Positions 24,915 to 34,255 are shown, counted from the first letter of the stretch. The stretch is DNA of 38,829 nucleotides from Nitriliruptoraceae bacterium (GCA_020832455.1 JAFIEQ010000023.1:1-38829); one strand, 5' to 3'. Translations and numbers: made by a program. Notes: generated by a model not told the origin, from the sequence alone.

Positions 24915-25973
24915 CTAGGGCTCCAGGGCGTCGAGGATCATCTCGATCTCCTCGTCCTCGGGATCGAGCGGGCGGAGCGCCTGGATCTGCCCGCCGACGT
25001 CCTGGACGAGCGAGGCCCGGCCGGCCTCGGCGGCGTGGACGAGGTCGCCCGAGGCGGGCCGGTCAGCCCCGGCGGGCAGCACGAGATCCCGCGGCAGCGC
25101 CGCGAGCAGCAGTACGGCCGGACCACCGATGTGGCGCGGGGCGACCACGGCGACGTCCACGTTGGCGACCCCGGGACCCCGGGCGAACACCTCGGCCGCG
25201 GTCGCGACCACCGCCGAGCCGATCGCGGCCCGGTACAGCTCGTGGCGACGCGTCTTGGTCATGCGGGCCAGGGAGAGGTTGCCGGCCTCGGTGATGGTCG
25301 GCTCCCGCGGTCCGATCAGCTCCTCCGGCTGGTGGACGGCCAGCACGACGTGGACGGTGTCCCCCTCGACGGCGGTGACCGTCGCCGGGATCGCGTGCTC
25401 GGCCAACCCCTGCTCGAGGTGGGCGGTCAGCGCGTCGGGATCGTTGGTCAGCACGGCGCGCCACCACCGGTCCGCCTCGGCCTGTGCGGCGCTGTCCTGG
25501 GCCTGGACCTCGGCGTGTCGAGCGGTCACCGCAGCATCGAGGTCGGACCCGGCCTGCCGCCACGCCGCGACCCACCGGCCGAGGTGCCACCACGCTGCCC
25601 CGTCGCGCGCGTCGCGGACCAACGCGCGTCGGACCTGTCCGCGCCGTGGCAGCGGCTGGCGTGGCAGGAGGGGGGCGACGGACCGGGTGACCGGTTGGGT
25701 GTGGGCGCTGAGCAGGCCGTCGAGGTAGCCGCGCAGGTCGGACCAGTCATCGGCCTCGCGGGAGGTGCCCTGGCCCGCGGGCGTCGTGGTGCGGTGTCCC
25801 CCGCCGGACAGGGTCGACCACACGGTCAGGGGGCCCTTGCCGGCGGAGACGGCGCTACGCCCACCCCCGAGGTGGACGCGGGCGATGCGGGGACCCAGGG
25901 AGACCGGGGGGCCACGGCCCGGCGCGCGGAGGCGCACGCCGGGTGCCACCCGGAACCCCAGTCCGAACCCCAC
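24915..25973 (-). CDS. DUF4236 domain protein with a long helical C-terminus
   Basis: About 352 residues from the GTG at 25973, supported by GGAGG close upstream. Residues 1-55 match DUF4236: GFGLGFRVAPGVRL, VSLGPRIARVHLGGG and a Gly-rich end. Residues about 75-200 are Arg/Ala/Trp-rich helices (AAWWHLGRWVAAWRQAG). The last 150 contain alternating strands and helices with repeated Val and Glu. DUF4236 is a short domain often at the N-terminus of variable bacterial proteins; its function is unknown. It forms a two-gene unit with the DUF1499 gene. Confidence 0.75.
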   Translation of the reverse strand: MGFGLGFRVAPGVRLRAPGRGPPVSLGPRIARVHLGGGRSAVSAGKGPLTVWSTLSGGGHRTTTPAGQGTSREADDWSDLRGYLDGLLSAHTQPVTRSVAPLLPRQPLPRRGQVRRALVRDARDGAAWWHLGRWVAAWRQAGSDLDAAVTARHAEVQAQDSAAQAEADRWWRAVLTNDPDALTAHLEQGLAEHAIPATVTAVEGDTVHVVLAVHQPEELIGPREPTITEAGNLSLARMTKTRRHELYRAAIGSAVVATAAEVFARGPGVANVDVAVVAPRHIGGPAVLLLAALPRDLVLPAGADRPASGDLVHAAEAGRASLVQDVGGQIQALRPLDPEDEEIEMILDALEP

Positions 25974-26158
25974 GAACCCTCCGTTCCCGCGCCGGACACC
26001 GATCGGTCCGGAGCCCCGGTGACGGTAGGTCGTCTGCGGTGCAGGCGCCTCGGACGGGCGCAGGGAGGCCGCCTCGCGGTGGGCTCCGGACGGGCGGATC
26101 GATCCCGGCGAACGACGCGGGAACGGGCGTTCCGTGCGGCGCCGGCGGCCGACGACGA

Positions 26159-27805
26159 TCAGGCCTGACCGGCCTGGTCCGGGCGGCTGGCACGGGACGG
26201 CTCGTCGTCCCCGTCGCGGGTCAGCGCATCCACGTCCGGCGGTGGCGGATCGGGGCGCGCGGGCAGCAGTTCGGTCCGCAGGCCCTTCATCAGCGCGAAG
26301 ATCATGGCGAACACCATGATGAAGATCGGCAGGCCCACCACGGTGATGACCTGCTGGAGCGCTTCGAGCCCCGCGTCGCCGGCCAGCACGATCAGCGACG
26401 CCGCGAGCGCACCCTCCGACACGCCCCAGAACACACGCTGGCGTGCGGGCCCCGGGTCGCCGGAGCCGGTGCAGAGCATGTCGACCACCAGCGAGGCGGA
26501 GTCCGACGAGGTCGCGAAGAAGATCGCCACGATCACGACCGCCAGCCCCTGCATGAGCGTCGTGAGCGGGAAGTTCTCGAAGAACGTGAACATCGCCAGC
26601 GGGATCGACTCCCCGACCGCCTCGACCATGACGCCGCCGTCGCCGCCGATGCCGTCGATGTCCATCGCGGACCAGCCGAAGACGGCGAACCAGACCAGGG
26701 TGAACGCCGACGGCGCGAACAGCACCCCCATGACGAACTCGCGGATCGTGCGGCCCTTGGAGATGCGCGCCACGAAGATCCCGATGAACGGCGACCAGGT
26801 CACGGTCCACGCCCAGTAGAAGACCGTCCAGCCGCCCTGCCAGCCCCAGCCGTCCTCGGTGGTGTAGCTGGCCAGCGTGTCGTTCCAGAAGGCGAGTGGG
26901 ACGATCTGCGAGACGTAGATCCCGACCGTCTCGATGATGGCCCGGGCGAGGAACACCGTGGACCCGGCGAGGAACACGAACACCATCAACCCGACCGCCA
27001 TGCCGATGTTGAGGTTGGACAGGCGCTTCACGCCCTTGTCCAGGCCGGCCACGATGGAGACGACGGCCACCGCCGTCAGCACCGCGATGATGGTGACCTT
27101 GGCGGTGGTGTTGTCGGGGACGCCGAACAGCTCGGTGAGTCCCGCGTTGATCTGGGAGGTCCCGAGCCCGATGGAGACGGCCACCCCGAACAGCGTGCCG
27201 AGGATGGCGAAGATGTCGATCGTCTTGCCGATCGGGCCGTGGATCCGGTCACCGAGGAACGGGTAGAACACCGAACTGACGCGCAACGGCAGGTCGTGGC
27301 GGTAGATGAAGTAGGCGAAGGCGAGCCCCGGCAGCGCGAAGATCGTCCAGGTGTGGAGTCCGAGGTGGTACAGCGAGAACCCCATCGCCTGCTCGGCGGC
27401 CTGCGCGGAGTACGCGGCCACCTCGGCCCGGGGAGGGTTGGCGAAGTGGGAGATCGGCTCCGCGACGCCCCAGAACATCAGCACGGTGCCGATCCCACCG
27501 GCGAACAGCATGGTGAACCACGACACGTTGCTGTAGGCCGGTCTCGCATCCTGGCCGCCGAGGCGGATGTTGCCGTAGCGGCTGGCTCCGACCCACAACA
27601 GGAACCCGAGCCAGACCGAGACGCCCAGGATGAAGAACCAGCCAAGGTTCTCCACGATCCAGGCGCGACCCTGATCGAACACCTCACCGGTGGTCTCCGG
27701 GAAGGAGACCAGGATCACGAGGAAGGCGACCATCAGGCCGGCCGACCAGAAGAAGATCGTCGGGTTCGTCTCGAGGCCGAGTCTGTCGGCGAGCCGTTGC
27801 GCCAC
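26159..27805 (-). CDS. BCCT family osmolyte transporter
   Basis: About 548 residues. The GTG at 27805 has a GGGGGTGG ribosome-binding site, and the hydrophobic protein begins soon after. About 12 TM helices are visible. Family signatures are MLFAGGIGTVLMFWGVAEP and the TM8 region with WTVTWSPFIG and FVARISKGRTIREF. BCCT carriers move betaine, choline, carnitine, ectoine or proline, usually with Na+ or H+. The glycine stretch is AGGIGTV rather than the common GMGIG, so the ion and substrate cannot be assigned. The C-terminal tail is acidic and Pro-rich, a place where osmosensing tails occur in BetP-like carriers. The next gene upstream (27994) is in the same direction but 188 bp away. Confidence 0.93.
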   Translation of the reverse strand: MAQRLADRLGLETNPTIFFWSAGLMVAFLVILVSFPETTGEVFDQGRAWIVENLGWFFILGVSVWLGFLLWVGASRYGNIRLGGQDARPAYSNVSWFTMLFAGGIGTVLMFWGVAEPISHFANPPRAEVAAYSAQAAEQAMGFSLYHLGLHTWTIFALPGLAFAYFIYRHDLPLRVSSVFYPFLGDRIHGPIGKTIDIFAILGTLFGVAVSIGLGTSQINAGLTELFGVPDNTTAKVTIIAVLTAVAVVSIVAGLDKGVKRLSNLNIGMAVGLMVFVFLAGSTVFLARAIIETVGIYVSQIVPLAFWNDTLASYTTEDGWGWQGGWTVFYWAWTVTWSPFIGIFVARISKGRTIREFVMGVLFAPSAFTLVWFAVFGWSAMDIDGIGGDGGVMVEAVGESIPLAMFTFFENFPLTTLMQGLAVVIVAIFFATSSDSASLVVDMLCTGSGDPGPARQRVFWGVSEGALAASLIVLAGDAGLEALQQVITVVGLPIFIMVFAMIFALMKGLRTELLPARPDPPPPDVDALTRDGDDEPSRASRPDQAGQA

Positions 27806-27993
27806 GTGCGACCACCCCCTGTGCGGTTGAGGGGCTCGGGCCAACGGCCGGTCCGGCGCGACCCGCGCCATCGCGTCGACCCTTGTCCCCGCGCCCGGGG
27901 ACCACAACGGCCGTCGCGGGTACCGCACACCGGCGCGCGAACCCGGGTTCCCGCGCGGTTCCGCGCGCGGCATCGCCCGAGCGAGACGTCCGC

Positions 27994-29166
27994 TCAGGCG
28001 CTGGCGGCGATGGCCGCGGTGAGGTCCCCGGCGAGCACGTCCTCGCCCTCGAGGCCGATCGCGAGGCGCACCATGCCGGGCAGGATGCCGGCCTCGATGC
28101 GTTGCTCGGGCGTCATGTTGAAGTGCGAGGAGTTGAACGGCAGGCTCGCCAGGGTCTCCACGCCACCGAGGCTCGTGGCCTCCACGGCGACGGCGAGGTG
28201 GCGGACCAGGCGCAGCGCCCGCTCGTCGCCACCGTCGACGACGACGGTGAGCATCGCACCGCGCGCCTCGGGCATCACCCGCGCGGCCACCTCGGTGTCG
28301 GGGTGGTCGGCACGGCTCGGGTGGATCACCGCCTGCACGGCCGGGTCGCCCTCCAGCCGTTCGGCGAGCGCGGCGGCGACCTGGCATGACTCCTGCAACC
28401 GCACCCGGAAGGTGCGGGTCCCGCGCCAGACCAGGAACGCCGCGTGGGCGTCGAGGCAGCCCCCGAACGTGATCATCCGCTGCTGGATCGCCTCCATCAG
28501 GGCCGCGTCGTCCGTGGCCGCCACCCCGGCGACCACATCGGAGTGTCCCGCGAGGAACTTGGTCGCCGAGGCCACCACCACGTCCGCGCCGAGTGCCAAC
28601 GGACGGGTGCAGTAGGGCGTGGCGAACGTGTTGTCGACCACGAGGCGCGCGCCCACCTCGTGCGCGGCCTCGGCCACGGCCGGGATGTCCAGCAGCCGCA
28701 GCTGCGGGTTGGACAGCGTCTCGCCGTAGACGACCGTGGGGCGGTGCTCGGCGACCGCGGCACGCCAGCGTGCGGTGTCGTAGGCGTCGACGCGGACCAC
28801 CTCGATCCCGAGCGCCGGCAGGTCCCGCTCGAGCAGGTCACCGGTGTCGCCGTAGACCTGTTTGGACGCCACGATCGTGTCGCCGGCGCGCAGCAGGCTG
28901 ATCAGCGTGGTCGCGATGGCGGCCATCCCGCTGGCGGTCATCATCGCGTGCGCCGCGCCGTGCAGGCGGGCGATCTCCGCGGCGGCCGCATCGACGGTCG
29001 GGTTGTTGAACCGGGAGTACCACGTCTCGTGCAGGCCACCGGTGCCCTGGATGTCGGCGTAGGCGGTGTCGTCGAGCTCGAAGGTGGTCGTCTGGTAGAT
29101 CGGCGGCACCACGGGGAACGTGCGCGAGGTGTGGACCCGGCCGGGGCGGTAACGGTCGTCGGTCAT
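27994..29166 (-). CDS. Cys/Met-metabolism PLP-dependent enzyme
   Basis: About 390 residues from the ATG at 29166; GGAG lies six bases upstream. The fold type I gamma-family signs are YSRFNNPT (Tyr50), VVDNTFATPYCTRPL (Asp178) and SATKFLAGHSDVVAG with PLP lysine Lys203. Members include cystathionine gamma-synthase and gamma-lyase, methionine gamma-lyase and O-acylhomoserine sulfhydrylase. These cannot be told apart here. The C-terminal SLGGVETLASLP matches the family. An EutC-like imine reductase lies upstream, so amino-acid catabolism (gamma-lyase) fits better than biosynthesis, though this is inference. Confidence 0.9.
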   Translation of the reverse strand: MTDDRYRPGRVHTSRTFPVVPPIYQTTTFELDDTAYADIQGTGGLHETWYSRFNNPTVDAAAAEIARLHGAAHAMMTASGMAAIATTLISLLRAGDTIVASKQVYGDTGDLLERDLPALGIEVVRVDAYDTARWRAAVAEHRPTVVYGETLSNPQLRLLDIPAVAEAAHEVGARLVVDNTFATPYCTRPLALGADVVVASATKFLAGHSDVVAGVAATDDAALMEAIQQRMITFGGCLDAHAAFLVWRGTRTFRVRLQESCQVAAALAERLEGDPAVQAVIHPSRADHPDTEVAARVMPEARGAMLTVVVDGGDERALRLVRHLAVAVEATSLGGVETLASLPFNSSHFNMTPEQRIEAGILPGMVRLAIGLEGEDVLAGDLTAAIAASA

Positions 29167-29244
29167 CGGCTGCTCCAACGTGCATCGGTGTCGTTGCATC
29201 GGTGTCGGTGGTTCGCGTGGGGTCGGTCGCGGTGGGGCGTGTCG

Positions 29245-30213
29245 TCAGGGTCGGGACGCCCGCAGGCGGGAGAGCACCAGCCCGGCGATGGCGGTGTCCT
29301 GCGCGCCGGTGCCGGTGAGGTCGCAGACCGTCACGGCGTCGGGGTCCGTGCGGCCCGGGGACCGTCCGCTGATCACGGCACCGAGCTCGACGACGACCGC
29401 GGGTGGGCGGCCGACCTGCAGCGCCCCGCGCAGTTCCCCGAACTGCGCGCTCTGCTCCCGATGGTCGCACACGAACGGTGCCGCGCGGGCCAGCAGGGCG
29501 GGATCGAGCTCCTGCTTGTGGGGGGCATCGGCGCCGATCGCCGTCACGTGGGCACCGGCGGGCACCAGCTCGTCGGGCAACACGGGCGAGCTCGCCGGTG
29601 TCGTCGTCACGATGATGTGGGCGTCGCGGGTCGCCTCGGCCAGCTCGTGCGGCGCCGAGGTGGCGATCCCCAGCCGGTCGGCGAGACGATCGGCGAGCGC
29701 CGCCGCGGCCTCCGGGCGGCGGGCCCAGACGGCGACGTGCTGCACCGGGCGGACCAGCTGCAGCGCCTCGACCTGCAGCCGTGCCTGGGTGCCCGCACCG
29801 ACGACCGCCGCGCGGGTGGCGTCCGCGCGCGCCAGGTGGTCGGCGGCCACGGCGCCGGCCAACGCGGTGCGCAGGTCGGTGAGGTAGCCATCGTCGAGCA
29901 GCACCGCGGTCGGTTGGCCGGTGGTGGCGTCGAACACCAGCACGCAGCCACCGAGGCTCGGCAGACCGCGCGAGGGGTTGTCGAAGAACCCCGTGGACAC
30001 CTTGACCGCGATGCCGGGCTCGCCGGGCAGCGCGGCGGCCTTGATGTCGAGCTCCCCGCGGTGTTCGGGGACGTCGATGCGCACCACCGGCGGCATGGAC
30101 CCGGCGCGGGCGGTCACCAGCGGGAAGACGCGCGCGATCGTCGCGAGCTCCTCCGGTCCGAGCCCGACGAGTCGACACACCTCGTCCGCGTGCAGCACCT
30201 CGACGCCCGCCAC
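29245..30213 (-). CDS. Ornithine cyclodeaminase / mu-crystallin family, EutC-like
   Basis: 322 residues from the GTG at 30213, with GAAGGG upstream. The NAD(P) loop is VVGAGTQARLQVEAL. KVSTGFFDNPSRGLPS, DDGYLTDLRTALAGAVAA and VTAIGADAPHKQELDP resemble ectoine-utilisation EutC more than classic ornithine cyclodeaminase. EutC acts late in ectoine or hydroxyectoine breakdown, with EutB. No eutB, eutD or eutE is in the window; instead a PLP enzyme lies 78 bp downstream. Alternatives are imine reductase, alanine dehydrogenase or ornithine cyclodeaminase activity. Confidence 0.85.
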   Translation of the reverse strand: MAGVEVLHADEVCRLVGLGPEELATIARVFPLVTARAGSMPPVVRIDVPEHRGELDIKAAALPGEPGIAVKVSTGFFDNPSRGLPSLGGCVLVFDATTGQPTAVLLDDGYLTDLRTALAGAVAADHLARADATRAAVVGAGTQARLQVEALQLVRPVQHVAVWARRPEAAAALADRLADRLGIATSAPHELAEATRDAHIIVTTTPASSPVLPDELVPAGAHVTAIGADAPHKQELDPALLARAAPFVCDHREQSAQFGELRGALQVGRPPAVVVELGAVISGRSPGRTDPDAVTVCDLTGTGAQDTAIAGLVLSRLRASRP

Positions 30214-30370
30214 GGGGGCCCTTCGCTCGTGTCGTCCCCATGCAAGGTGGCCGGCCTGGCGGGGACAAGCGCGACGGCGACGGTGCGGCGCGTGGGGGGG
30301 CGTGTGCCGACCGGGTCCGATCAGCGCCGCTCGAGGACAGCGCGAGGCGTACGAGCAGGTAGGGCGGGCA

Positions 30371-30976
30371 TCACAGCCAGCCGTGCTCGCGGGCGACGTA
30401 GGCGGCGCGGGCGCGGTTCGGCGCGCCGAGCTTGGTCATGGCCGTGGACAGGTAGTTGCGCACGGTGCCCTCCGCGAGGTGCAGCTCCGAGGCGATCGTG
30501 ACGTTGCCGTGGCCGTGTTCGACCAGCCGCAGTACCTCGCGTTCGCGGTCGGTCAGGGGGTCGGTGCCGCCCCACGCCTCCGCGGCGAGCTGCGGGTCGA
30601 TGACCCGCTCACCGCGGTCGACGCGGCGGATGACCTGGGCGAGTTGCTCCACCGGTGCGTCCTTGAGGACGTAGCCGTGGACCCCGGCTTCGAGCGCCCG
30701 ACGCAGGTAGCCGCTGCGGGCGAAGGTGGTGACGATGACGACCCTGGTCGCCAGTCCGCGTTCCCGCAGCCCGGCAGCGACGTCCAGACCGGTCCGGTTC
30801 GGCATCTCGATGTCGGTCACGATGACGTCGGGGGCGTGCTCGGCCACCAACTGCAGCGCCTCGTCGCCGTCGGCGGCGCGGCCGACCACCTCGAGATCCT
30901 CCTCGAGGCTCAGCAGAGTGGCGAAGGCGCTCAGCACCATCGCCTGGTCCTCGGCGAGCACGAGCCGGATGCTCAC
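30371..30976 (-). CDS. NarL/FixJ-family response regulator
   Basis: About 201 residues. The GTG at 30976 (GGAG eight bases upstream) starts the receiver domain directly, so a longer start is unlikely. Asp10 and phospho-acceptor Asp55 lie in VLAEDQ and VTDIEMPN; the conserved lysine is in GYVLKDAP. The C-terminal LuxR-type HTH (about 135-195) reads LTDREREVLRLVEHG and AEGTVRNYLSTAMTKLG. It lies 22 bp after its partner kinase and is the last gene of a four-gene operon with an ABC exporter, the common layout for cell-envelope or drug stress systems. Confidence 0.94.
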   Translation of the reverse strand: MSIRLVLAEDQAMVLSAFATLLSLEEDLEVVGRAADGDEALQLVAEHAPDVIVTDIEMPNRTGLDVAAGLRERGLATRVVIVTTFARSGYLRRALEAGVHGYVLKDAPVEQLAQVIRRVDRGERVIDPQLAAEAWGGTDPLTDREREVLRLVEHGHGNVTIASELHLAEGTVRNYLSTAMTKLGAPNRARAAYVAREHGWL

Positions 30977-30998
30977 GCGGCGGCTCCTGGTCGGATGT

Positions 30999-32165
30999 TC
31001 ACGTGGCGACCCCCGCTGGCACACGGACGGTCAGGCGGACCCCGTCGTGGTCGTCGTACGCGAAGGTCCCACCGAGCGCCAGGACGCGCTCGCGGATCCC
31101 CAGCAGGCCGGCACCCTCGCGTTCGATGGTGCCGTCGCCGTCGTCGGCGATCTCGATCACGTCCTGCCCGAGCTCCCGGTGCAGACGCAGGGTGCACCGG
31201 CCGGCGTGGGCGTGTCGGACGATGTTGGTGAAGGCCTCCCGCAGCACCAGTGCCAGCGCCGTCTCTGCGGTGGGGGCGGGATCGAACGAAGCGTCGCGAT
31301 CGAGCTCGAGCTCGATGTCCGCGGCGGCGAGGCTGCGGCGGACGGTCTCGAGTTCCTCGTCGAGGCGGACCTCGCGCCAGCCCCGGACCACGGCGCGGAC
31401 CTCGTCGAGGGCGGTGCGCGATGCGCGTTCGATCTCCGCGACCTCACGCGCCGTCGCGTCGGCGTCCGGTCCGGCGAGCCGACGCGCGAGCTGTGCCCGA
31501 ACGATGATCTCCGTCAGTGATTGGCCGAGCACGTCGTGCAGATCGCGCGCGATCCGCTCCCGCTCCGCAGCGGTGGCGAGGTGGCCGATGCGCGCGTTGT
31601 CGACCCGCAGGCGTTGGGCCTCCTGCCACTGCTCGGCTTCCTCGATCGATGCGATGCCGACCACCCAGATGAAGAAGATCGGGATCCCGAAGACCAGCAA
31701 GGCGAACGTCCACGGGATGGGGGCCACGCCCCCCATCCCGATACCGACGGCCGCCAGGCCGACGCACCCCCGGAAGGCCACGGGGCGTGGGCGGTCGTTG
31801 CCCACGAACGCGGCGGCGTAGACCAGCATCACCGTCGCACCGCCGTTGAACCAGAAGAGCCCGACGCCGAGCGCGACGGTCAGCCAGGGCGCGTAGCGGC
31901 GCAGTGGTCCGACGTGCCGTTGGATGCTGACGTAGAGCGGCGCGAACAGCAGGATGGCGATGGCGGTGATGGCCCAGGCGAGTGCGCCCGCCTCCGGGTC
32001 GAACACCGGTTGGAACAGCAGCATCCCCAGGAAGCCGAGGTACCACAGCTGTGTGCTGGGCATGCGGTGCTGGGCGGCGCAGTTCCGTGCGTCGTCGCTC
32101 GTGGCTGCGTCGCTCCGCGCGGCGCGGTCCGTCGAGGCGAGGTACGTCGGCGGGGGTTCGCTCAT
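30999..32165 (-). CDS. DesK/NarX-type membrane histidine kinase
   Basis: About 388 residues from the ATG at 32165, overlapping the permease stop as ATGA. Five or six TM helices occupy residues 40-175, with short loops and no large external domain, so the membrane or the exporter is probably sensed. The HisKA_3 motif RERIARDLHDVLGQ contains His210. The ATPase domain has LREAFTNIVRHAHA and EIADDGDG, then GAGLLGIRERVLALGG. It should phosphorylate the next-gene NarL-type regulator. Confidence 0.93.
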   Translation of the reverse strand: MSEPPPTYLASTDRAARSDAATSDDARNCAAQHRMPSTQLWYLGFLGMLLFQPVFDPEAGALAWAITAIAILLFAPLYVSIQRHVGPLRRYAPWLTVALGVGLFWFNGGATVMLVYAAAFVGNDRPRPVAFRGCVGLAAVGIGMGGVAPIPWTFALLVFGIPIFFIWVVGIASIEEAEQWQEAQRLRVDNARIGHLATAAERERIARDLHDVLGQSLTEIIVRAQLARRLAGPDADATAREVAEIERASRTALDEVRAVVRGWREVRLDEELETVRRSLAAADIELELDRDASFDPAPTAETALALVLREAFTNIVRHAHAGRCTLRLHRELGQDVIEIADDGDGTIEREGAGLLGIRERVLALGGTFAYDDHDGVRLTVRVPAGVAT

Positions 32166-32971
32166 GGTGACGCCCGACGGTAGGCGAGCGCCGCACCTCC
32201 CGCCGCGACGACTGCGAAGGCGAGCAACGCCGCCGCGTGCTCGAGCCCTGCCCGCCCCTCGAGCTGAGACACGGCGAGCTGCCCGAGGTGGTAGGTGGGC
32301 AGCGCCGGCGCGAGCCGTGCCAGGGCATCGGGCAGCATGTCGAGCGGCATCCACAGCCCGGAGGCCACCGAGGACGGGATGTAGAGCGCCATCAGCACGG
32401 CGGTGGCGGCGTTCGGCGAGGCCAGGAACCCGACCGCCAGTCCGACCAGAGCGAACGGCAGGCTGCCCAGCACCAGGACCATCAGCACCCGCAGCCACGC
32501 CACGGTGCTGATCCCCGGTTCCGCGAGGACGAGCGCCAACAGGCTCATCGCCCCGACGACACCCAGCGCGTGCGGCATGCAGGCCAGGACCTTCGCGGCG
32601 ATGGTCACGGGCAAGGGGGTGGCGGAGACGCGCTTGACCCGCAGCCAGCCGCGTTCGCGGTCCTCAGCGACCCCGATACCCGGCGTCATCAGCGCCACGC
32701 CGATCACGCCGAACGCGCCGAAGGTGGCCAGCATCATCGCCGCGACGTTGGTCGTCCCCTCGGGTTCCGTGCCCCACAGCCCCACGAACATCGCGAAGAA
32801 GCCCACGGGCATCGCGACGGTGAAGAACAGGGTGGTCGGCTCGCGGATCACCGCCAGCAGTTCCTCGCGGAGCTCGTTGGCCAGCACGCGTCCGGTCCGG
32901 GCCGGCGGGCGGGTCGTCGTGTCGGGGCGGGTGATCGCCGCGCCGGCCCCGGTCGTCGTCGTGGTGCTCAT
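32162..32971 (-). CDS. ABC-2 type exporter permease
   Basis: About 269 residues from the ATG at 32971, overlapping the ATPase stop as ATGA. A cytoplasmic N-terminus with Thr-rich start precedes six TM helices. The ABC-2 signature region near EDRERGWLRVKRVSATPLP is typical of drug and lipid exporters. SVASGLWMPLDMLPD before the last helices is also characteristic. It forms the membrane half of the exporter with the adjacent ATPase; the substrate is not evident. Confidence 0.9.
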   Translation of the reverse strand: MSTTTTTGAGAAITRPDTTTRPPARTGRVLANELREELLAVIREPTTLFFTVAMPVGFFAMFVGLWGTEPEGTTNVAAMMLATFGAFGVIGVALMTPGIGVAEDRERGWLRVKRVSATPLPVTIAAKVLACMPHALGVVGAMSLLALVLAEPGISTVAWLRVLMVLVLGSLPFALVGLAVGFLASPNAATAVLMALYIPSSVASGLWMPLDMLPDALARLAPALPTYHLGQLAVSQLEGRAGLEHAAALLAFAVVAAGGAALAYRRASP

Positions 32972-33918
32972 GCGTGGACCTCCGTGGTGGGTCGAGGGCG
33001 TGCTCGGTCCACGGGCGTGGTGCCGTCCGGGGTCTGGGCTCCCTCCGTGAGGTGGAGCACGGCGTGTTCCAACCCGACGGCCTCGACCCGGAGGTCGCCC
33101 AGCGATGGGTCGTGGTCGAGCAGGTGGCGGACCAGCCGCTCCGGCTGTGTGGTGGATGCCCGGAGCCGGCCGTCGGTGGCGTCGAGGTCGAGCACCCCGG
33201 GCAGGTTCGTGAGGTTCGCGACGTCGAGGCAGGTGCGGGCCGAGACGATGCGGTCCGCCAGGCGTGAGGTCAGGCCGTTCGGCGTGTCGACCGCGACCAC
33301 CCGGCCATGCGCGAGCACGACCACGCGGTCGGCCACCGCGGCGGCCTCGTCCAACTGATGGGTGGCCAGCAGGACGCCGGACCCTCGATCGCGGCGGGTC
33401 GCCAACGTGGTCCAGAAGTCGCGGCGCGTGGCGGCGTCCAGACCGGTGGTTGGCTCGTCGAGGACCAGCAGCGTCGGTGAGGCCACGAGTGCCATCGCGA
33501 GCTGGAGACGTTGCTGCTGCCCACCGGAGAGCTTCGCGGCGCGGCGGCGACGCAGCTCGGCCAGTCCGACCTCGGCCAGGGCGGGCTCCACGTGCAGCCG
33601 GGAGGCACCCGCCCGCACCGCGGCGCCGTGGACCACCTCGGCGACCGTGAGTGTGCGCGGCCACCCGACCCGCTGCTGGACGACCCCGAGCCGCGCTCGC
33701 GTGGCGGCTCGGGCCGGATCGCCGCCCGCCACCACGATCCGACCGGATCGCGGGGACAGCAGGCCCGTCACCAGGCTCGTGAGCGTCGTCTTGCCGGCGC
33801 CGTTCGGTCCGAGCAGGGCGACGCACTCGCCGGGCATCACCCGCAGGTCCACCGTGTCGAGCGCCACCGTCGCGCCGTACCGGTGGGTGACACCATCCAG
33901 TTCGAGCACCGCATCCAT
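32968..33918 (-). CDS. ABC transporter ATP-binding protein (ABC-2 exporter)
   Basis: About 316 residues from the ATG at 33918, with AGGAAG eight bases upstream. Walker A is GPNGAGKTT, signature LSGGQQQRLQLAMAL, Walker B LLVLDEPTTGLD, and the switch histidine is in LLATHQLDEAA. The last 90 residues are the C-terminal extension common in drug and antibiotic exporters. First gene of the ATPase-permease-kinase-regulator operon, divergent from the GntR operon. Confidence 0.94.
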   Translation of the reverse strand: MDAVLELDGVTHRYGATVALDTVDLRVMPGECVALLGPNGAGKTTLTSLVTGLLSPRSGRIVVAGGDPARAATRARLGVVQQRVGWPRTLTVAEVVHGAAVRAGASRLHVEPALAEVGLAELRRRRAAKLSGGQQQRLQLAMALVASPTLLVLDEPTTGLDAATRRDFWTTLATRRDRGSGVLLATHQLDEAAAVADRVVVLAHGRVVAVDTPNGLTSRLADRIVSARTCLDVANLTNLPGVLDLDATDGRLRASTTQPERLVRHLLDHDPSLGDLRVEAVGLEHAVLHLTEGAQTPDGTTPVDRARPRPTTEVHA

Positions 33919-34255
33919 GGCCGGGCTTCCTCTCGCCACATCGTGGTCGCTGTCCGCGAGCGTCGGCGGTGACCGCAGGCGCCATCGTGGGTCGAAGTCT
34001 CCTGGTGCTCGCGTGGCGGGAGTAGTGCGCGGGCACACGACCTGGAGGTGACGGTTGTCATGCCCGTCGTGCCACGTCGGATCCGGCGGTCGTGGGCACG
34101 TCGATGGCCCGGGGCCCTGCCGGGCGTCGCGAGCGGTCCATCGGGTTGCGCAGCCGGCGTCCCTTGTTCTATGGTTCACTACATAGGTAATGAACCAATG
34201 AGGCTGACGCAGACCGCGGACGCACGCCGCTGAGCCGGAACGGTGGGAGGTCGGG
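33919..34255. promoter_or_regulatory. Divergent control region of two ABC exporter operons
   Basis: 337 bp without a gene. The left part should hold the promoter of the minus-strand exporter operon. The right part (34163-34200) is the least GC-rich stretch nearby and holds a -35-like TTGTTC and the palindromic operator. Control of both directions from here is inferred. Confidence 0.6.
34172..34197. promoter_or_regulatory. Palindromic operator, probable GntR/YtrA binding site
   Basis: TGGTTCAcTAC-atag-GTAaTGAACCA is a 26-bp palindrome with a single mismatched pair in 11-bp arms. It sits about 59 bp before the GntR start and in the expected promoter zone. YtrA-type regulators usually repress their own operon through such sites, so autoregulation is likely. 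Confidence 0.75.

Noticed and set aside
25943-28615. 890-codon plus-strand frame opposite the BCCT gene
   Set aside because: His/Asp/Arg-rich shadow of membrane-helix codons; the BCCT gene explains the frame.
28444-30501. 685-codon plus-strand frame opposite the PLP and EutC-like genes
   Set aside because: Covers two clear minus-strand enzymes; no recognisable domain.
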